Shown here: positions 8,101 through 12,415 of the stretch, one piece after another
How positions within the stretch are numbered: position 1 is the first letter of the stretch
Layout: every line of letters begins with the position of its first letter
Program-made: the position numbers and the translations under genes
DNA from: Opitutia bacterium UBA4506
GTDB lineage: Bacteria; Verrucomicrobiota; Verrucomicrobiia; Opitutales; Puniceicoccaceae
Assembly (NCBI GenBank): GCA_002388665.1
Contig: DGMY01000069.1
Location: forward strand, 442 to 12,856
Direction: 5' to 3'
DNA length: 12,415 nt
The notes under the pieces: model-generated
Told to the model about the DNA's origin: nothing
Seen by the model: only the letters and a program-made list of their open reading frames with translations
Database searches by the model: none

Positions 8101-9352
8101 CGGCGATCACCGCGAACGAAGGGCGGCACTCGAGGATGGCGGCAATTTGATCTTCCTGGAGTTCGGGCGGGACAAACCCAAGAATTCCGACACCCCACGG
8201 TTGATCACCGAGACGCTCCGATGTCTCCTTCAGCAGTGCCAACGAGCTTTCTTTGTTCAGAAGTGCGAGTGCGAGCGTCGGCATAGCCCCGGCAGAGGAG
8301 ATCGACGAGGCGAATGCTGGAACGTCGCTGACGCGGGTCATGGGACCCTGTACGATTCCCGCGTTGAGGCCAAGGGATGAGGCGAGCCCCGCGTTGGCGG
8401 CCAAGGGGTTCTCGGAAGCGGCCGAGCCCGGCAGTTCTCTTATTGCCGCGAGTAAATCCTGGATCAGGTGGCTGATGTTGGAAAAGCGATCGGCGTAGTC
8501 AGAGGCCAAACCGATCGCCTGACCGACCGGCCATAGACTGGACTGAAGTGGACCCCACGAAATCCATTTGGATCGAATCTTCTGTTCGAGAGCAGCGGGT
8601 TCGATATCGCCGGTTTCCTCTTTTGAAAGGAGTTCCTCGAGCCCTGCGGTAGAACCAAAAGTTGGGTGAGTGTATGCGCGCAAAGGCCGTTTTGACCCCA
8701 GCGATCGAGTTTCTTCACCGGAAAGAGCGCCCAGAGCGATCTTGGTCCTCTCGTCGAGTGATGATTCGGGAAGGAGCCAAGCGGCTTCTTCGAGGAAAAC
8801 TCCCGCTGCGCCGGCAACCAAGCAAGCTGCGGCCGATTGGATGCCAATACCCCCCCGGCAATAAATAGGAACCGGGGATTCGGAGATGGACTGGGCGTTG
8901 ACCAAAGAGGATTGGAGTCCGGCAAATCCCGCAGATTCACTACCTGAGAGGACCAGACCATCCCATACCTCGAGAAATTGATCAGAATAGCTTTTGGGGG
9001 GTGATGGTAATTCGGCCAACCATCGTCGGTTGGCGGAGGAGAACCCATCGAGAGACGGTAGATCTTGTAATGCTGCCGAGACGACAATGACAGTAGAGGA
9101 CCGCTTTTCGAAAAGAGGCTCCAGGGTAGGGAGCCAATCGGTTTGATCCGCTCTGAGACGGATGCCGATCGAGGCATCTTTGGAGACCGCGCGAAGGAGT
9201 CGTTCTAGGTGGGATTGAAGGGCAGGAAGGCTATTACAAAACGTGGAATCGATCAGGCCGGTTGCACCGGCTTTTGCCGCGGCGGAGGCAAGAGCGGGGT
9301 GTGGCCATTCCGCGGGGACTGGGACGAATATCTCAAATGGGGTCAATTGCAC
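2186..9352 (-). CDS. Multidomain type I polyketide/PUFA-like synthase: (NMO/PfaD-like)x2-KS-AT-ACP-KR
   Basis: This 2388-residue iterative-type synthase resembles PfaA/HglE-like enzymes rather than modular actinobacterial PKSs. Domain order by residue: degenerate NMO-like barrel 1-300; second, intact NMO/PfaD-like flavin reductase about 325-665; KS 686-1128; AT 1233-1560; Pro-rich linker 1601-1742; one ACP 1743-1825; KR with its structural N-half 1880-2365; 23-residue tail. Catalytic residues seen are KS Cys873/His1008/His1048, AT Ser1335/His1436, ACP Ser1781, and KR Lys2245/Ser2267/Tyr2280/Asn2284. PfaD is normally a separate protein; here the equivalent is fused at the N-terminus. No dehydratase, thioesterase or further ACP is visible. 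The start is a GTG at 9352, chosen because the protein homology (LTPFEIFVPVP) begins immediately and only 48 nt separate it from the upstream terminator; the only Shine-Dalgarno-like bases are AGG about 5 nt upstream. It is the first gene of the operon with the glycosyltransferase and deacetylase. The product is unknown; a reduced or hydroxylated long acyl chain is likely. Confidence 0.95.
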   Translation of the reverse strand: MQLTPFEIFVPVPAEWPHPALASAAAKAGATGLIDSTFCNSLPALQSHLERLLRAVSKDASIGIRLRADQTDWLPTLEPLFEKRSSTVIVVSAALQDLPSLDGFSSANRRWLAELPSPPKSYSDQFLEVWDGLVLSGSESAGFAGLQSSLVNAQSISESPVPIYCRGGIGIQSAAACLVAGAAGVFLEEAAWLLPESSLDERTKIALGALSGEETRSLGSKRPLRAYTHPTFGSTAGLEELLSKEETGDIEPAALEQKIRSKWISWGPLQSSLWPVGQAIGLASDYADRFSNISHLIQDLLAAIRELPGSAASENPLAANAGLASSLGLNAGIVQGPMTRVSDVPAFASSISSAGAMPTLALALLNKESSLALLKETSERLGDQPWGVGILGFVPPELQEDQIAAILECRPSFAVIAGGRPDQAERLEDEGIATFLHVPTPALLKIFLKQGARRFIFEGRECGGHVGPLSSFVLWSRMVDTLLEYAEDPSSIQILFAGGIHNSLSAAMATTIAAPLLSKGMSWGILIGTPYLFTREAVDDGAITETFQEQAIQCSETVCLPVAPGHANRCMPSQFSNDFLALRRTMIREEASPDQIRAELEAFTLGRLRVATKGVERNESGELIKLSPEDQFYRGMFMVGESVTLRNERTDVQTLHRELSEGSQQLLSSFQRHSSPETTEAEPPVDIAIVGVSTFLPDAADKDALWKNLLDRHVAVREIPKSRWDTRLHYDPDRDAPGKTNSKWGGFFPDVPIDLAKLGIPPSSAQHMSTSNLLCLEAARLALADAGYESRPFDRENTAVILANADGGGHLGHALIVRSLLGLFDPDTDPEVFERMPPIKEESLPGTLTNVVAGRISNRMDLGGPNFTVDAACASSLATIDLAARELNSKRSNVVLAGASEIVMGPPAYVAFSKVGALSGTGTVKPFDQSADGIALSDGIVFLVLKRLSDAERDGDRIYSVIKGVGGSSDGKALGMTAPRPLGQKRALRRAYANAGYSPSTIGFYEAHATGTPVGDTAELETIIESLQSEGAGPDSCVISSSKGVLGHSRTSAGMAALVKSILALHYKVLPPLSSVSKPLPGLDDPTTPVNVRRTPHPWIHTGPDPRRAGVSAFGFGGTNFHVALEEYTRDPIERSPGGSRWPAEVVLVHGRDDAELKTTAERWLSAIAADPSIPLADIAFTTSLGNCAQGFAAVVSSKDDLLNCLREIASKGSAADHRHLVQRKSRADSSGKIAFLFPGQASQNIDMAGEATLYLKPLRDILEDADRISASYETGPISRYIYPPTAFSPERLRDQRNRLAQTEIAQPAIGAISIGLLNLMEQLGITPDRTAGHSYGEIPALVAAGRLASEDALEQSFARGQAMSKCPSGSMAAIHSSPEEISPLLEGFPDVVIANHNAPRQVVVAGPVEPLEALVEKLNTEGIRASLLPVSGAFHSPLMSSAVNSWEPLLAAIPFKAGSIPTFSAVTQDYYPEEESEARKLLLSQLTRSVSFVSTINQFYEEGVRTFVEVGPRNILSNLTAQILKGREHRCVVLDDEGKGLAGLLGSIAGLWAEGRSVDFSKLFAGRSVQRVDLDSLAGLPAYQLSPTTWLVNSSFVRKTAEEDGRYGSLPLLTVEDREKAREKAAQKVRAQEQTQPNSPSMGSSQNNTQPAPIPAQAYAAYQETMREFLRLQESVMRQFGSGIMPAQGTSAHVPPPFEPPPLASPQPTPARVEPPSAPVESSPIDEPVSTPAPTEKPLADWSEEELLVLITGIVSDKTGYPPEMLGPDLDMEADLGIDSIKRIEILDVIQERFSVAGDARALVRALGKKKTLREIAYSTLHFSDETEASAQSDNPPADSSSASTPIEVAPPKPSGTPSPVFVMERRDTPLSSPLPLPIGGVFLVTEDRLGVAAKLLPALERSGVSGVLLSRSALASESDRIQTINDARDSYGPIRGIVHLAPLCQPAQSDDWDQEIQESILSFYSLLRLCSDDLQQTGHRSLGRILSASLLGGNFGRTTSAQPGTILGGANVGLVKTLDLEWPDVLSKAVDFADSLDPEIISNHCLNELLFSTNQNEVGYDESGRSIFVPAKHELPAPETKLPFGSDDVIVATGGARGITAKCLQPILGPETQLIILGRTERHAASIAAFQGCRDLPEIRNRILSDESLRPDNASPAAIESLARQILNRLEIEQNLADLGSTGATIEYRAVDITESEKLRQTLRSIKTQYGQIDHFIHGAGILADNLIENKPEADFLKVVRTKISCLPVIAEELTALRSLVLFASVSGRFGNYGQIDYAAANEVLNRFAWQYRHQYPATKVLSLNWGPWAEGGMADPSVIRKLRERGIEPIEPECGTACLQRLLSENSPETEYIVGTGPWAEEEISWEGAFDAGLFLLESNASFRV
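2258..3715 (-). other. Ketoreductase (KR) domain of the synthase (residues 1880-2365)
   Basis: This is a two-part KR. Residues 1880-2075 form the degenerate structural Rossmann half (GGVFLVTEDRLGVAAKLLP; IVHLAPL). Residues 2088-2365 form the catalytic half with the NADPH loop VATGGARGITAK, HGAGILADNLIENK, Lys2245, Ser2267 in LFASVSGRFGN, and Tyr2280 and Asn2284 in YAAAN. Ser-to-Tyr spacing is the standard 13. The protein ends 23 residues after the domain, so the DH region that follows the KR in some PfaA-type proteins is missing. Confidence 0.9.
3878..4552 (-). other. Pro-rich linker and single acyl carrier protein domain of the synthase (residues 1601-1825)
   Basis: A charged and Pro/Ser/Gln-rich linker contains one amphipathic helical motif, YQETMREFLRLQESVMRQF (1663-1681), of the kind found before the carrier domains of PUFA-type synthases. 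A single ACP follows, with phosphopantetheine Ser1781 in ADLGIDSIKRIEIL. Marine PUFA synthases usually carry several tandem ACPs; only one is present here. A second Pro/Ser-rich linker (about 1826-1875) separates it from the KR. Confidence 0.88.
4673..5656 (-). other. Acyltransferase (AT) domain of the synthase (residues 1233-1560)
   Basis: This domain loads the extender unit from acyl-CoA onto the ACP. It starts IAFLFPGQASQ and carries the nucleophile elbow AGHSYGE (Ser1335), Arg1360 in SFARGQAM, and the catalytic His1436 in VSGAFHSPLM. The GAFHS context, instead of YASH, is compatible with malonyl-CoA, but specificity from this motif alone is tentative. The AT lies in cis, so no trans-AT is needed. 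Confidence 0.9.
5969..7297 (-). other. Ketosynthase (KS) domain of the synthase (residues 686-1128)
   Basis: This is a decarboxylating condensation domain. It begins DIAIVGVSTFLPDA and has the active-site segment FTVDAACASSLAT with Cys873. The two histidines are EAHATGTPVGD (His1008) and KGVLGHSRTSAGMA (Lys1043, His1048). It ends with GVSAFGFGGTNFHVALEE. The GHSRTSAG form, instead of the GHTQAAAG common in modular PKSs, resembles PUFA/secondary-lipid synthases. All catalytic residues are present, so the domain should be active. Confidence 0.93.
7358..9352 (-). other. Tandem nitronate-monooxygenase/PfaD-like region of the synthase (residues 1-665)
   Basis: Two related TIM-barrel stretches precede the KS. 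The second (from about residue 325) opens with NAGIVQGPMTRVSDVPAFAS and has EGRECGGHVGP at 458-468 with the family's active-site-type His465. It also has the FMN phosphate loop type ILFAGGIHN (494-502) and a C-terminal PfaD-like tail (GRLRVATKG at 606-614, MFMVGESVTLR at 636-646). It probably acts as an FMN-dependent enoyl reductase in cis. The first (1-300) keeps the barrel-like pattern (CRGGIG at 165-170), but the matching active-site segment reads GSESAGFAG (137-145) without the His, so it is probably structural or non-catalytic. Assignment of catalytic versus structural roles is inference. Confidence 0.8.
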
Positions 9353-9397
9353 GGGTGCCTGGATTCAATCGGTTGAGAAAGTGCGGGAACGGTATGT

Positions 9398-9425
9398 AAA
9401 AACGGGCCCGAAAAACGGGCCCGTT
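9398..9425 (-). terminator. Rho-independent terminator after the 105-residue gene, just upstream of the synthase
   Basis: Read on the minus strand, a perfect 10-bp GC-rich stem (AACGGGCCCG / CGGGCCCGTT, 9401-9410 with 9416-9425) encloses a 5-nt T loop and runs into a TTTTT tract. It starts 25 nt after the stop of the small gene and ends about 46 nt before the synthase GTG. Because each arm contains the palindrome CGGGCCCG, the site is also a 13-nt direct repeat (9398-9410 and 9411-9423). On the plus strand no T-tract follows, so it should work in one direction only. It separates the small gene from the synthase, or acts as a partial attenuator. Confidence 0.88.
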
Positions 9426-9450
9426 GTAGGTAAAAGTATGGGACGGAGAT

Positions 9451-9768
9451 TTATTCGTCTGCCATGTAGTGTTCGTCGATATGATCGGCGAACGCTTCGA
9501 GCCAATCCGCGCTTTCAACGACTGGAGTGATCTCAACAGAGCTGAGGTCGAAGCTAGGAGTGTAGCGAACAATCTTATTGAGCGATTCGGCACTGTCAGC
9601 ATTGACGATCATCGCGTGACCACCACCGATAAAGCTCCAAGAGTGCTCGATCTTTCCAGCGCTCTTTGCTCTTTCGAGCTTTTCTTTGATCGCCCGGAGG
9701 TTTTTCGGATGACGGGAAGCAACTTCTGACTTGTCAGTGATTGGCTTGGAGATGACGAGGAACTTCAT
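9451..9768 (-). CDS. Small dimeric ferredoxin-like protein (muconolactone isomerase/YCII-like), function unknown
   Basis: This 105-residue soluble protein starts MKFLVISKPITD and ends in an acidic tail (DHIDEHYMADE). The pattern is strand (FLVISK), a long helix rich in K/R/A, AGKIEHSWSFIGGGHAMIVNADS (strand-turn-strand), a helix with SLNKIVRYTPSF, and the strand VEITPVVE. This matches the small alpha+beta barrel fold of muconolactone delta-isomerase and YCII/DUF3303-type proteins, in which a GK..H.W...G..A...V.S.E pattern is common. The match is by fold-like pattern only; I cannot assign a reaction. The ATG at 9768 has no Shine-Dalgarno; a TATAAC box lies at 9786-9791 without a well-spaced -35. 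A strong terminator follows, so the gene is probably its own transcription unit although it points toward the synthase. Confidence 0.82.
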   Translation of the reverse strand: MKFLVISKPITDKSEVASRHPKNLRAIKEKLERAKSAGKIEHSWSFIGGGHAMIVNADSAESLNKIVRYTPSFDLSSVEITPVVESADWLEAFADHIDEHYMADE

Positions 9769-10187
9769 GGTTGTATTTATTTCAGGTTATATCGAACCGA
9801 TTGAGTGGTATTGGTGACAATAACAGCCGTGCCGGTCGGAAATGATAAGAATCGAGGGGAGAATAGGAGTCAAGGGAGGTTTTGTTACGGAAACGGTACA
9901 GATATCAAAGGTATTGAAATATAACGATATAGGCAATTGGACTGATGAAGATTTTTTGCCCGGGAGGCGCAAAATATCTTTCGTTGAGTAATGGGCGCCA
10001 GAACGGTCTGAATACTCGAAATGGGAATTCGTATCAAAAAGTGAATATGTTCAACGGTTGGAGCATCGTCAATGGCTCCAGGTTCTCAATTGAGTAGTTG
10101 GTTTGGCGTACTCATGGTTTCCATAATGCTCCAATCGATACCGGATTTACTCTGAGCCCGGAATCAACTGATGATAACCCCTTGAGA
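9769..10187. other. Divergent intergenic region with no established gene
   Basis: These 419 nt separate the minus-strand small gene from the plus-strand beta-helix gene, so both promoters should lie here. The stretch is more AT-rich than the flanking genes. It holds a purine-rich segment (9841-9880), an AT-rich imperfect hairpin (9951-9959 with 9969-9977), and TGGAGC-type inverted repeats (10058-10134). Two short plus-strand reading frames overlap in it: 49 codons at 9842-9991 and 50 codons at 9945-10097. Neither has a convincing ribosome binding site or a family I recognise. I found no well-spaced sigma-70 promoter pair. Confidence 0.6.
10058..10134. repeat. Competing inverted repeats in the upstream region of the beta-helix gene
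   Basis: TTGGAGCAT at 10058-10066 is exactly complementary to ATGCTCCAA at 10126-10134, 59 nt away. Its TGGAGC core is also complementary to GCTCCA at 10075-10080, 10 nt away. The two pairings exclude each other, as in attenuators or riboswitches. They lie 54-130 nt before the chosen ATG. Short repeats like this also occur by chance, so function is uncertain. Confidence 0.35.
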
Positions 10188-12347
10188 ATGAAGTTACTGA
10201 ACTATTTACCCTTTCTCTGTATATTGGCCTCGAGCCTGTATAGTGAGAATCTGATCACTAATGGTGATTTTAAAGACTGGGGAGGTGGACTCCCAGCCAA
10301 TTGGATTGATCGCTCCCGACAGTCCTATTCACAATTATCGGATGACGGAGGCATGTCGGTCAAGCTGGTGAAGTCCAGTGGACGGGCAGGCGAGATGTTG
10401 CAGAAGATCGTGGTGGATCCCGATAAGCGTTACCGCGTAGCAGGAGAGGTCCGGGGAAGTCAGTCCGGGCTGGCCTACATTCAGGTGAAAACCTATGCCA
10501 ACGGGAAGGAAGTCGCCCGCCACAGTACCTCCCGAAATAAGGGAACCGATTGGCAGGAGATCGAGAAAGTGTTTAGTACTCAGGGCGTCGAATCGATCGA
10601 AATATTGCTTCGTTGGAGACAGAAAGAAGAGTTCATGGGGGCAGACATTGAGTTTCGATCCCTGACCTTGGAGGAGGTTCCGCCGCTGGCGCATAAGGGA
10701 GAAGAAGTTCCACCTCGGGCCGTTGCGACATTCCACTCGATTGGTCTTTATTGGAAACCCGAGGGGGGAACCTCCGGAAAGACGGTCACTGTGAACTACC
10801 GGGAGAAAGGGGCGGATGCCTGGGAAGAAGCTCTCCCTCTTTGGTTTGACACCACCATTCATCCTGATTCCGCCTCAGCCCATACGGCTGAATATCGGGG
10901 AAGCATCGTGAGCCTGGATCCGGGAGTGACCTACGAGGTGCAGTTGGCGCTGGAAGGCGGTCCGGAGAGACTCCTCGAAGTGGATACCTGGAGTGAGGAT
11001 TTCAAGATCGCACAGACGATTACTTTACCAAAAGAGTCGAAAGACACTTTCGTAATTACTGAAGGTGGGAGCGAGGAACTGGGGTATGTTCTCTATGAAG
11101 CGGCACCGGGTACTCTGTGGGATGCAGAGAATGAAGCGAGTGCGAACATGAAGATCGAGGCGTCATGGGTGATCGTTCGCGGGCTCACTATGAAGGGTTC
11201 AAAGAACCACGGGATCGTTCTCGGGGATGTGAATCACATTGTAATCGATTCCTGTGACATCAGTGGATGGGGCGAAACGGGTAGCGATGGTCAGGCCAAA
11301 AACTTCAACAGTGCGGTCTTCAGCGGATCGAGAGAGCTGGAAACCATCGTCGTACAAAACTGTGACTTACACGACCCACGCAGTGACAGTAATTCCTGGA
11401 AAGAGAAGCGGCCCGGGACGAACAGCTTTCACCCAGGCGGTCCTCAGGCAGTGACCTTTATTAAGGGAAAAGGAAACTATGTCATCCGGAATAACCGGAT
11501 CTATTCGGACCTCGATCATATGTTCAACGATGGCATGGGCGAGTATAGCAATTCGAGTTTCGGAGGTTTCCCCAATCGTGACAGTGACATCTACGACAAT
11601 TACGTGTCGCACTGCTGGGATGATGCCTTGGAAATCGAAGGGGCAAACATGAATGTTCGCGTCTGGAACAATTATATGGACATGACCTATGGAGCGATCG
11701 GTGGTGCCGCTACCTCTCTCGGACCAGTCTACTTCTACCGCAACGTCTACGCCGTGTCGCGCAAGCACACCGGGACAGACGCCAATTCATTTCGCGGCCA
11801 CTACCTGCTCAAGCTTGGGAACAAGAGCTCCGTCTATACACGGGGAAAGATGTTCGTATTTCACAATACGACGCTCCAGCCGTTTTCCCCTTCAGCAGAA
11901 TGGCCGGATCTTTCGAGTGGTGCTCAAGCGGGAATGGTTTTTACGAACAAGAAAAATCAGCAGCAGAACATGACCAGCCGGAACAATATCTTCCAAATGC
12001 GAAAAGATTCCGATTGGGCGATCCGCGACGTTCAGTTAACCCAAAATAACGACTTTGATTACGACCTCTACAACGGCAAAGTGATGGCAAGAAAGGGCTC
12101 TGAGAAAAATGGGATCGTAGGGGCTCCCACCTACCAGCGAGCCGCAGACGGACGCTTGTGGCTCGAGGCCGGTACTCTTGGATATGACGCCGGAGAGCGT
12201 ATCCCCAACTTCAACGATGACTATGCTGGTGCCGCACCTGACATGGGAGCTGTAGAGACCGATAGCAATACGCCAAAACCAGCGAACTGGCCCGACTTTC
12301 CCGAAAATTATTCTCCTGCAGAAGCCGCGACTGAAACTGCGGAGTAG
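10188..12347 (+). CDS. Secreted CBM/Fn3-like/right-handed parallel beta-helix protein
   Basis: This exported protein has 719 residues from the ATG at 10188. That start is chosen because it opens a good signal peptide (MKLLNYLPFLCILASSLYS, cleavage near residue 19); an in-frame TTG at 10098 would add 30 residues that hide it. The segment after the signal (about 20-165, NLITNGDFKDW...) looks like a CBM4/9-type jelly-roll carbohydrate-binding module. Residues about 175-275 look Fn3-like (GLYWKPEGG..., LDPGVTYEVQLAL). From about 287 to 690 there are beta-helix coils (WVIVRGLTMKGSKNHGIVLG, NHIVIDSCDISGWG, NYVIRNNRIYSD, DIYDNYVSHCWDDALEIEG, RVWNNYMDM). The end, AGAAPDMGAVE, is frequent in beta-helix proteins of this type. 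It probably binds or cleaves a polysaccharide outside the inner membrane; a lyase or hydrolase reaction is not proven. There is no C-terminal sorting signal. It stops with tandem TAG-TAA and has its own divergent transcription. Confidence 0.9.
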   Translation: MKLLNYLPFLCILASSLYSENLITNGDFKDWGGGLPANWIDRSRQSYSQLSDDGGMSVKLVKSSGRAGEMLQKIVVDPDKRYRVAGEVRGSQSGLAYIQVKTYANGKEVARHSTSRNKGTDWQEIEKVFSTQGVESIEILLRWRQKEEFMGADIEFRSLTLEEVPPLAHKGEEVPPRAVATFHSIGLYWKPEGGTSGKTVTVNYREKGADAWEEALPLWFDTTIHPDSASAHTAEYRGSIVSLDPGVTYEVQLALEGGPERLLEVDTWSEDFKIAQTITLPKESKDTFVITEGGSEELGYVLYEAAPGTLWDAENEASANMKIEASWVIVRGLTMKGSKNHGIVLGDVNHIVIDSCDISGWGETGSDGQAKNFNSAVFSGSRELETIVVQNCDLHDPRSDSNSWKEKRPGTNSFHPGGPQAVTFIKGKGNYVIRNNRIYSDLDHMFNDGMGEYSNSSFGGFPNRDSDIYDNYVSHCWDDALEIEGANMNVRVWNNYMDMTYGAIGGAATSLGPVYFYRNVYAVSRKHTGTDANSFRGHYLLKLGNKSSVYTRGKMFVFHNTTLQPFSPSAEWPDLSSGAQAGMVFTNKKNQQQNMTSRNNIFQMRKDSDWAIRDVQLTQNNDFDYDLYNGKVMARKGSEKNGIVGAPTYQRAADGRLWLEAGTLGYDAGERIPNFNDDYAGAAPDMGAVETDSNTPKPANWPDFPENYSPAEAATETAE

Positions 12348-12415
12348 TAAGCGTTTCGTCTACGCCAAGCAGGTTAGCGGTAGGTGCTAAAGCACAGTGG
12401 GGCATGGCTTCAGCC

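Noticed and set aside
8464..9177. 237-codon minus-strand open frame inside the first NMO-like copy, in another frame
   Set aside because: The translation is rich in Ser/Pro/Arg with no coherent fold pattern and lies wholly inside the clearly homologous synthase frame; it is a shadow frame.
9873..9917. GGGAGG followed by a TTG-started 11-codon Arg/Tyr-rich frame, possible leader peptide
   Set aside because: The spacing from GGAGG to TTG is only 2 nt and the start is TTG; too weak to call a leader.
9787..9972. 61-codon minus-strand frame in the intergenic region
   Set aside because: Needs a TTG start, has no ribosome binding site and no recognisable pattern.
9951..9977. AT-rich hairpin resembling a terminator
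   Set aside because: The stem is AT-rich with one mismatch and there is no upstream gene on either strand that would need it.
10098..10187. Upstream TTG start for the beta-helix protein adding 30 residues
   Set aside because: The extension is polar and would bury the signal peptide; MKLLNYLPF... at 10188 is a typical exported N-terminus.
12388..12415. Small inverted repeats (GTGCTAAAGCAC, GGCTTCAGCC) after the beta-helix gene as a terminator
   Set aside because: The loops are only 2 nt, no T-tract is seen and the window ends here.

Overview
The window holds a compact biosynthetic locus plus one unrelated-looking secreted protein. It probably comes from a Verrucomicrobiota-like or related PVC-group bacterium. 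That placement is an inference from three things: a PUFA-synthase-like type I PKS, a secreted carbohydrate-binding/beta-helix protein, and weak or absent Shine-Dalgarno sequences at nearly every start. No rRNA or taxonomic marker is present. I saw no tRNA, CRISPR, insertion sequence or phage gene.

Layout. On the minus strand, read right to left: a 105-residue protein of the dimeric ferredoxin-like (muconolactone isomerase/YCII-like) type (9451-9768); a strong intrinsic terminator (9398-9425); a 2388-residue multidomain polyketide/fatty-acid synthase (2186-9352); a GT4 glycosyltransferase (965-2161, 24 nt after the synthase); and a NodB/CE4-type polysaccharide deacetylase (84-974, overlapping the glycosyltransferase by 10 nt). 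The last three form a tight operon that may continue past the left edge. On the plus strand, after a roughly 420-nt divergent intergenic region, lies a 719-residue exported protein with a CBM-like module, an Fn3-like module and a right-handed parallel beta-helix (10188-12347).

How the genes may work together (inference). The synthase has, in order, a duplicated nitronate-monooxygenase/PfaD-like flavin reductase region, KS, AT, a single ACP and KR. The catalytic residues of the second reductase copy, KS, AT, ACP and KR are all visible. No dehydratase, thioesterase or phosphopantetheinyl transferase is visible. The glycosyltransferase and a deacetylase without a signal peptide follow directly, so the operon could make a glycolipid: a polyketide or hydroxy/long-chain acyl product carrying a sugar, possibly an N-acetylhexosamine that is then de-N-acetylated in the cytoplasm. 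The logic resembles heterocyst glycolipid synthesis (PKS plus glycosyltransferase) or Nod factors (acyl chain, sugar, NodB deacetylase), but this gene combination is not one I can match to a named pathway.
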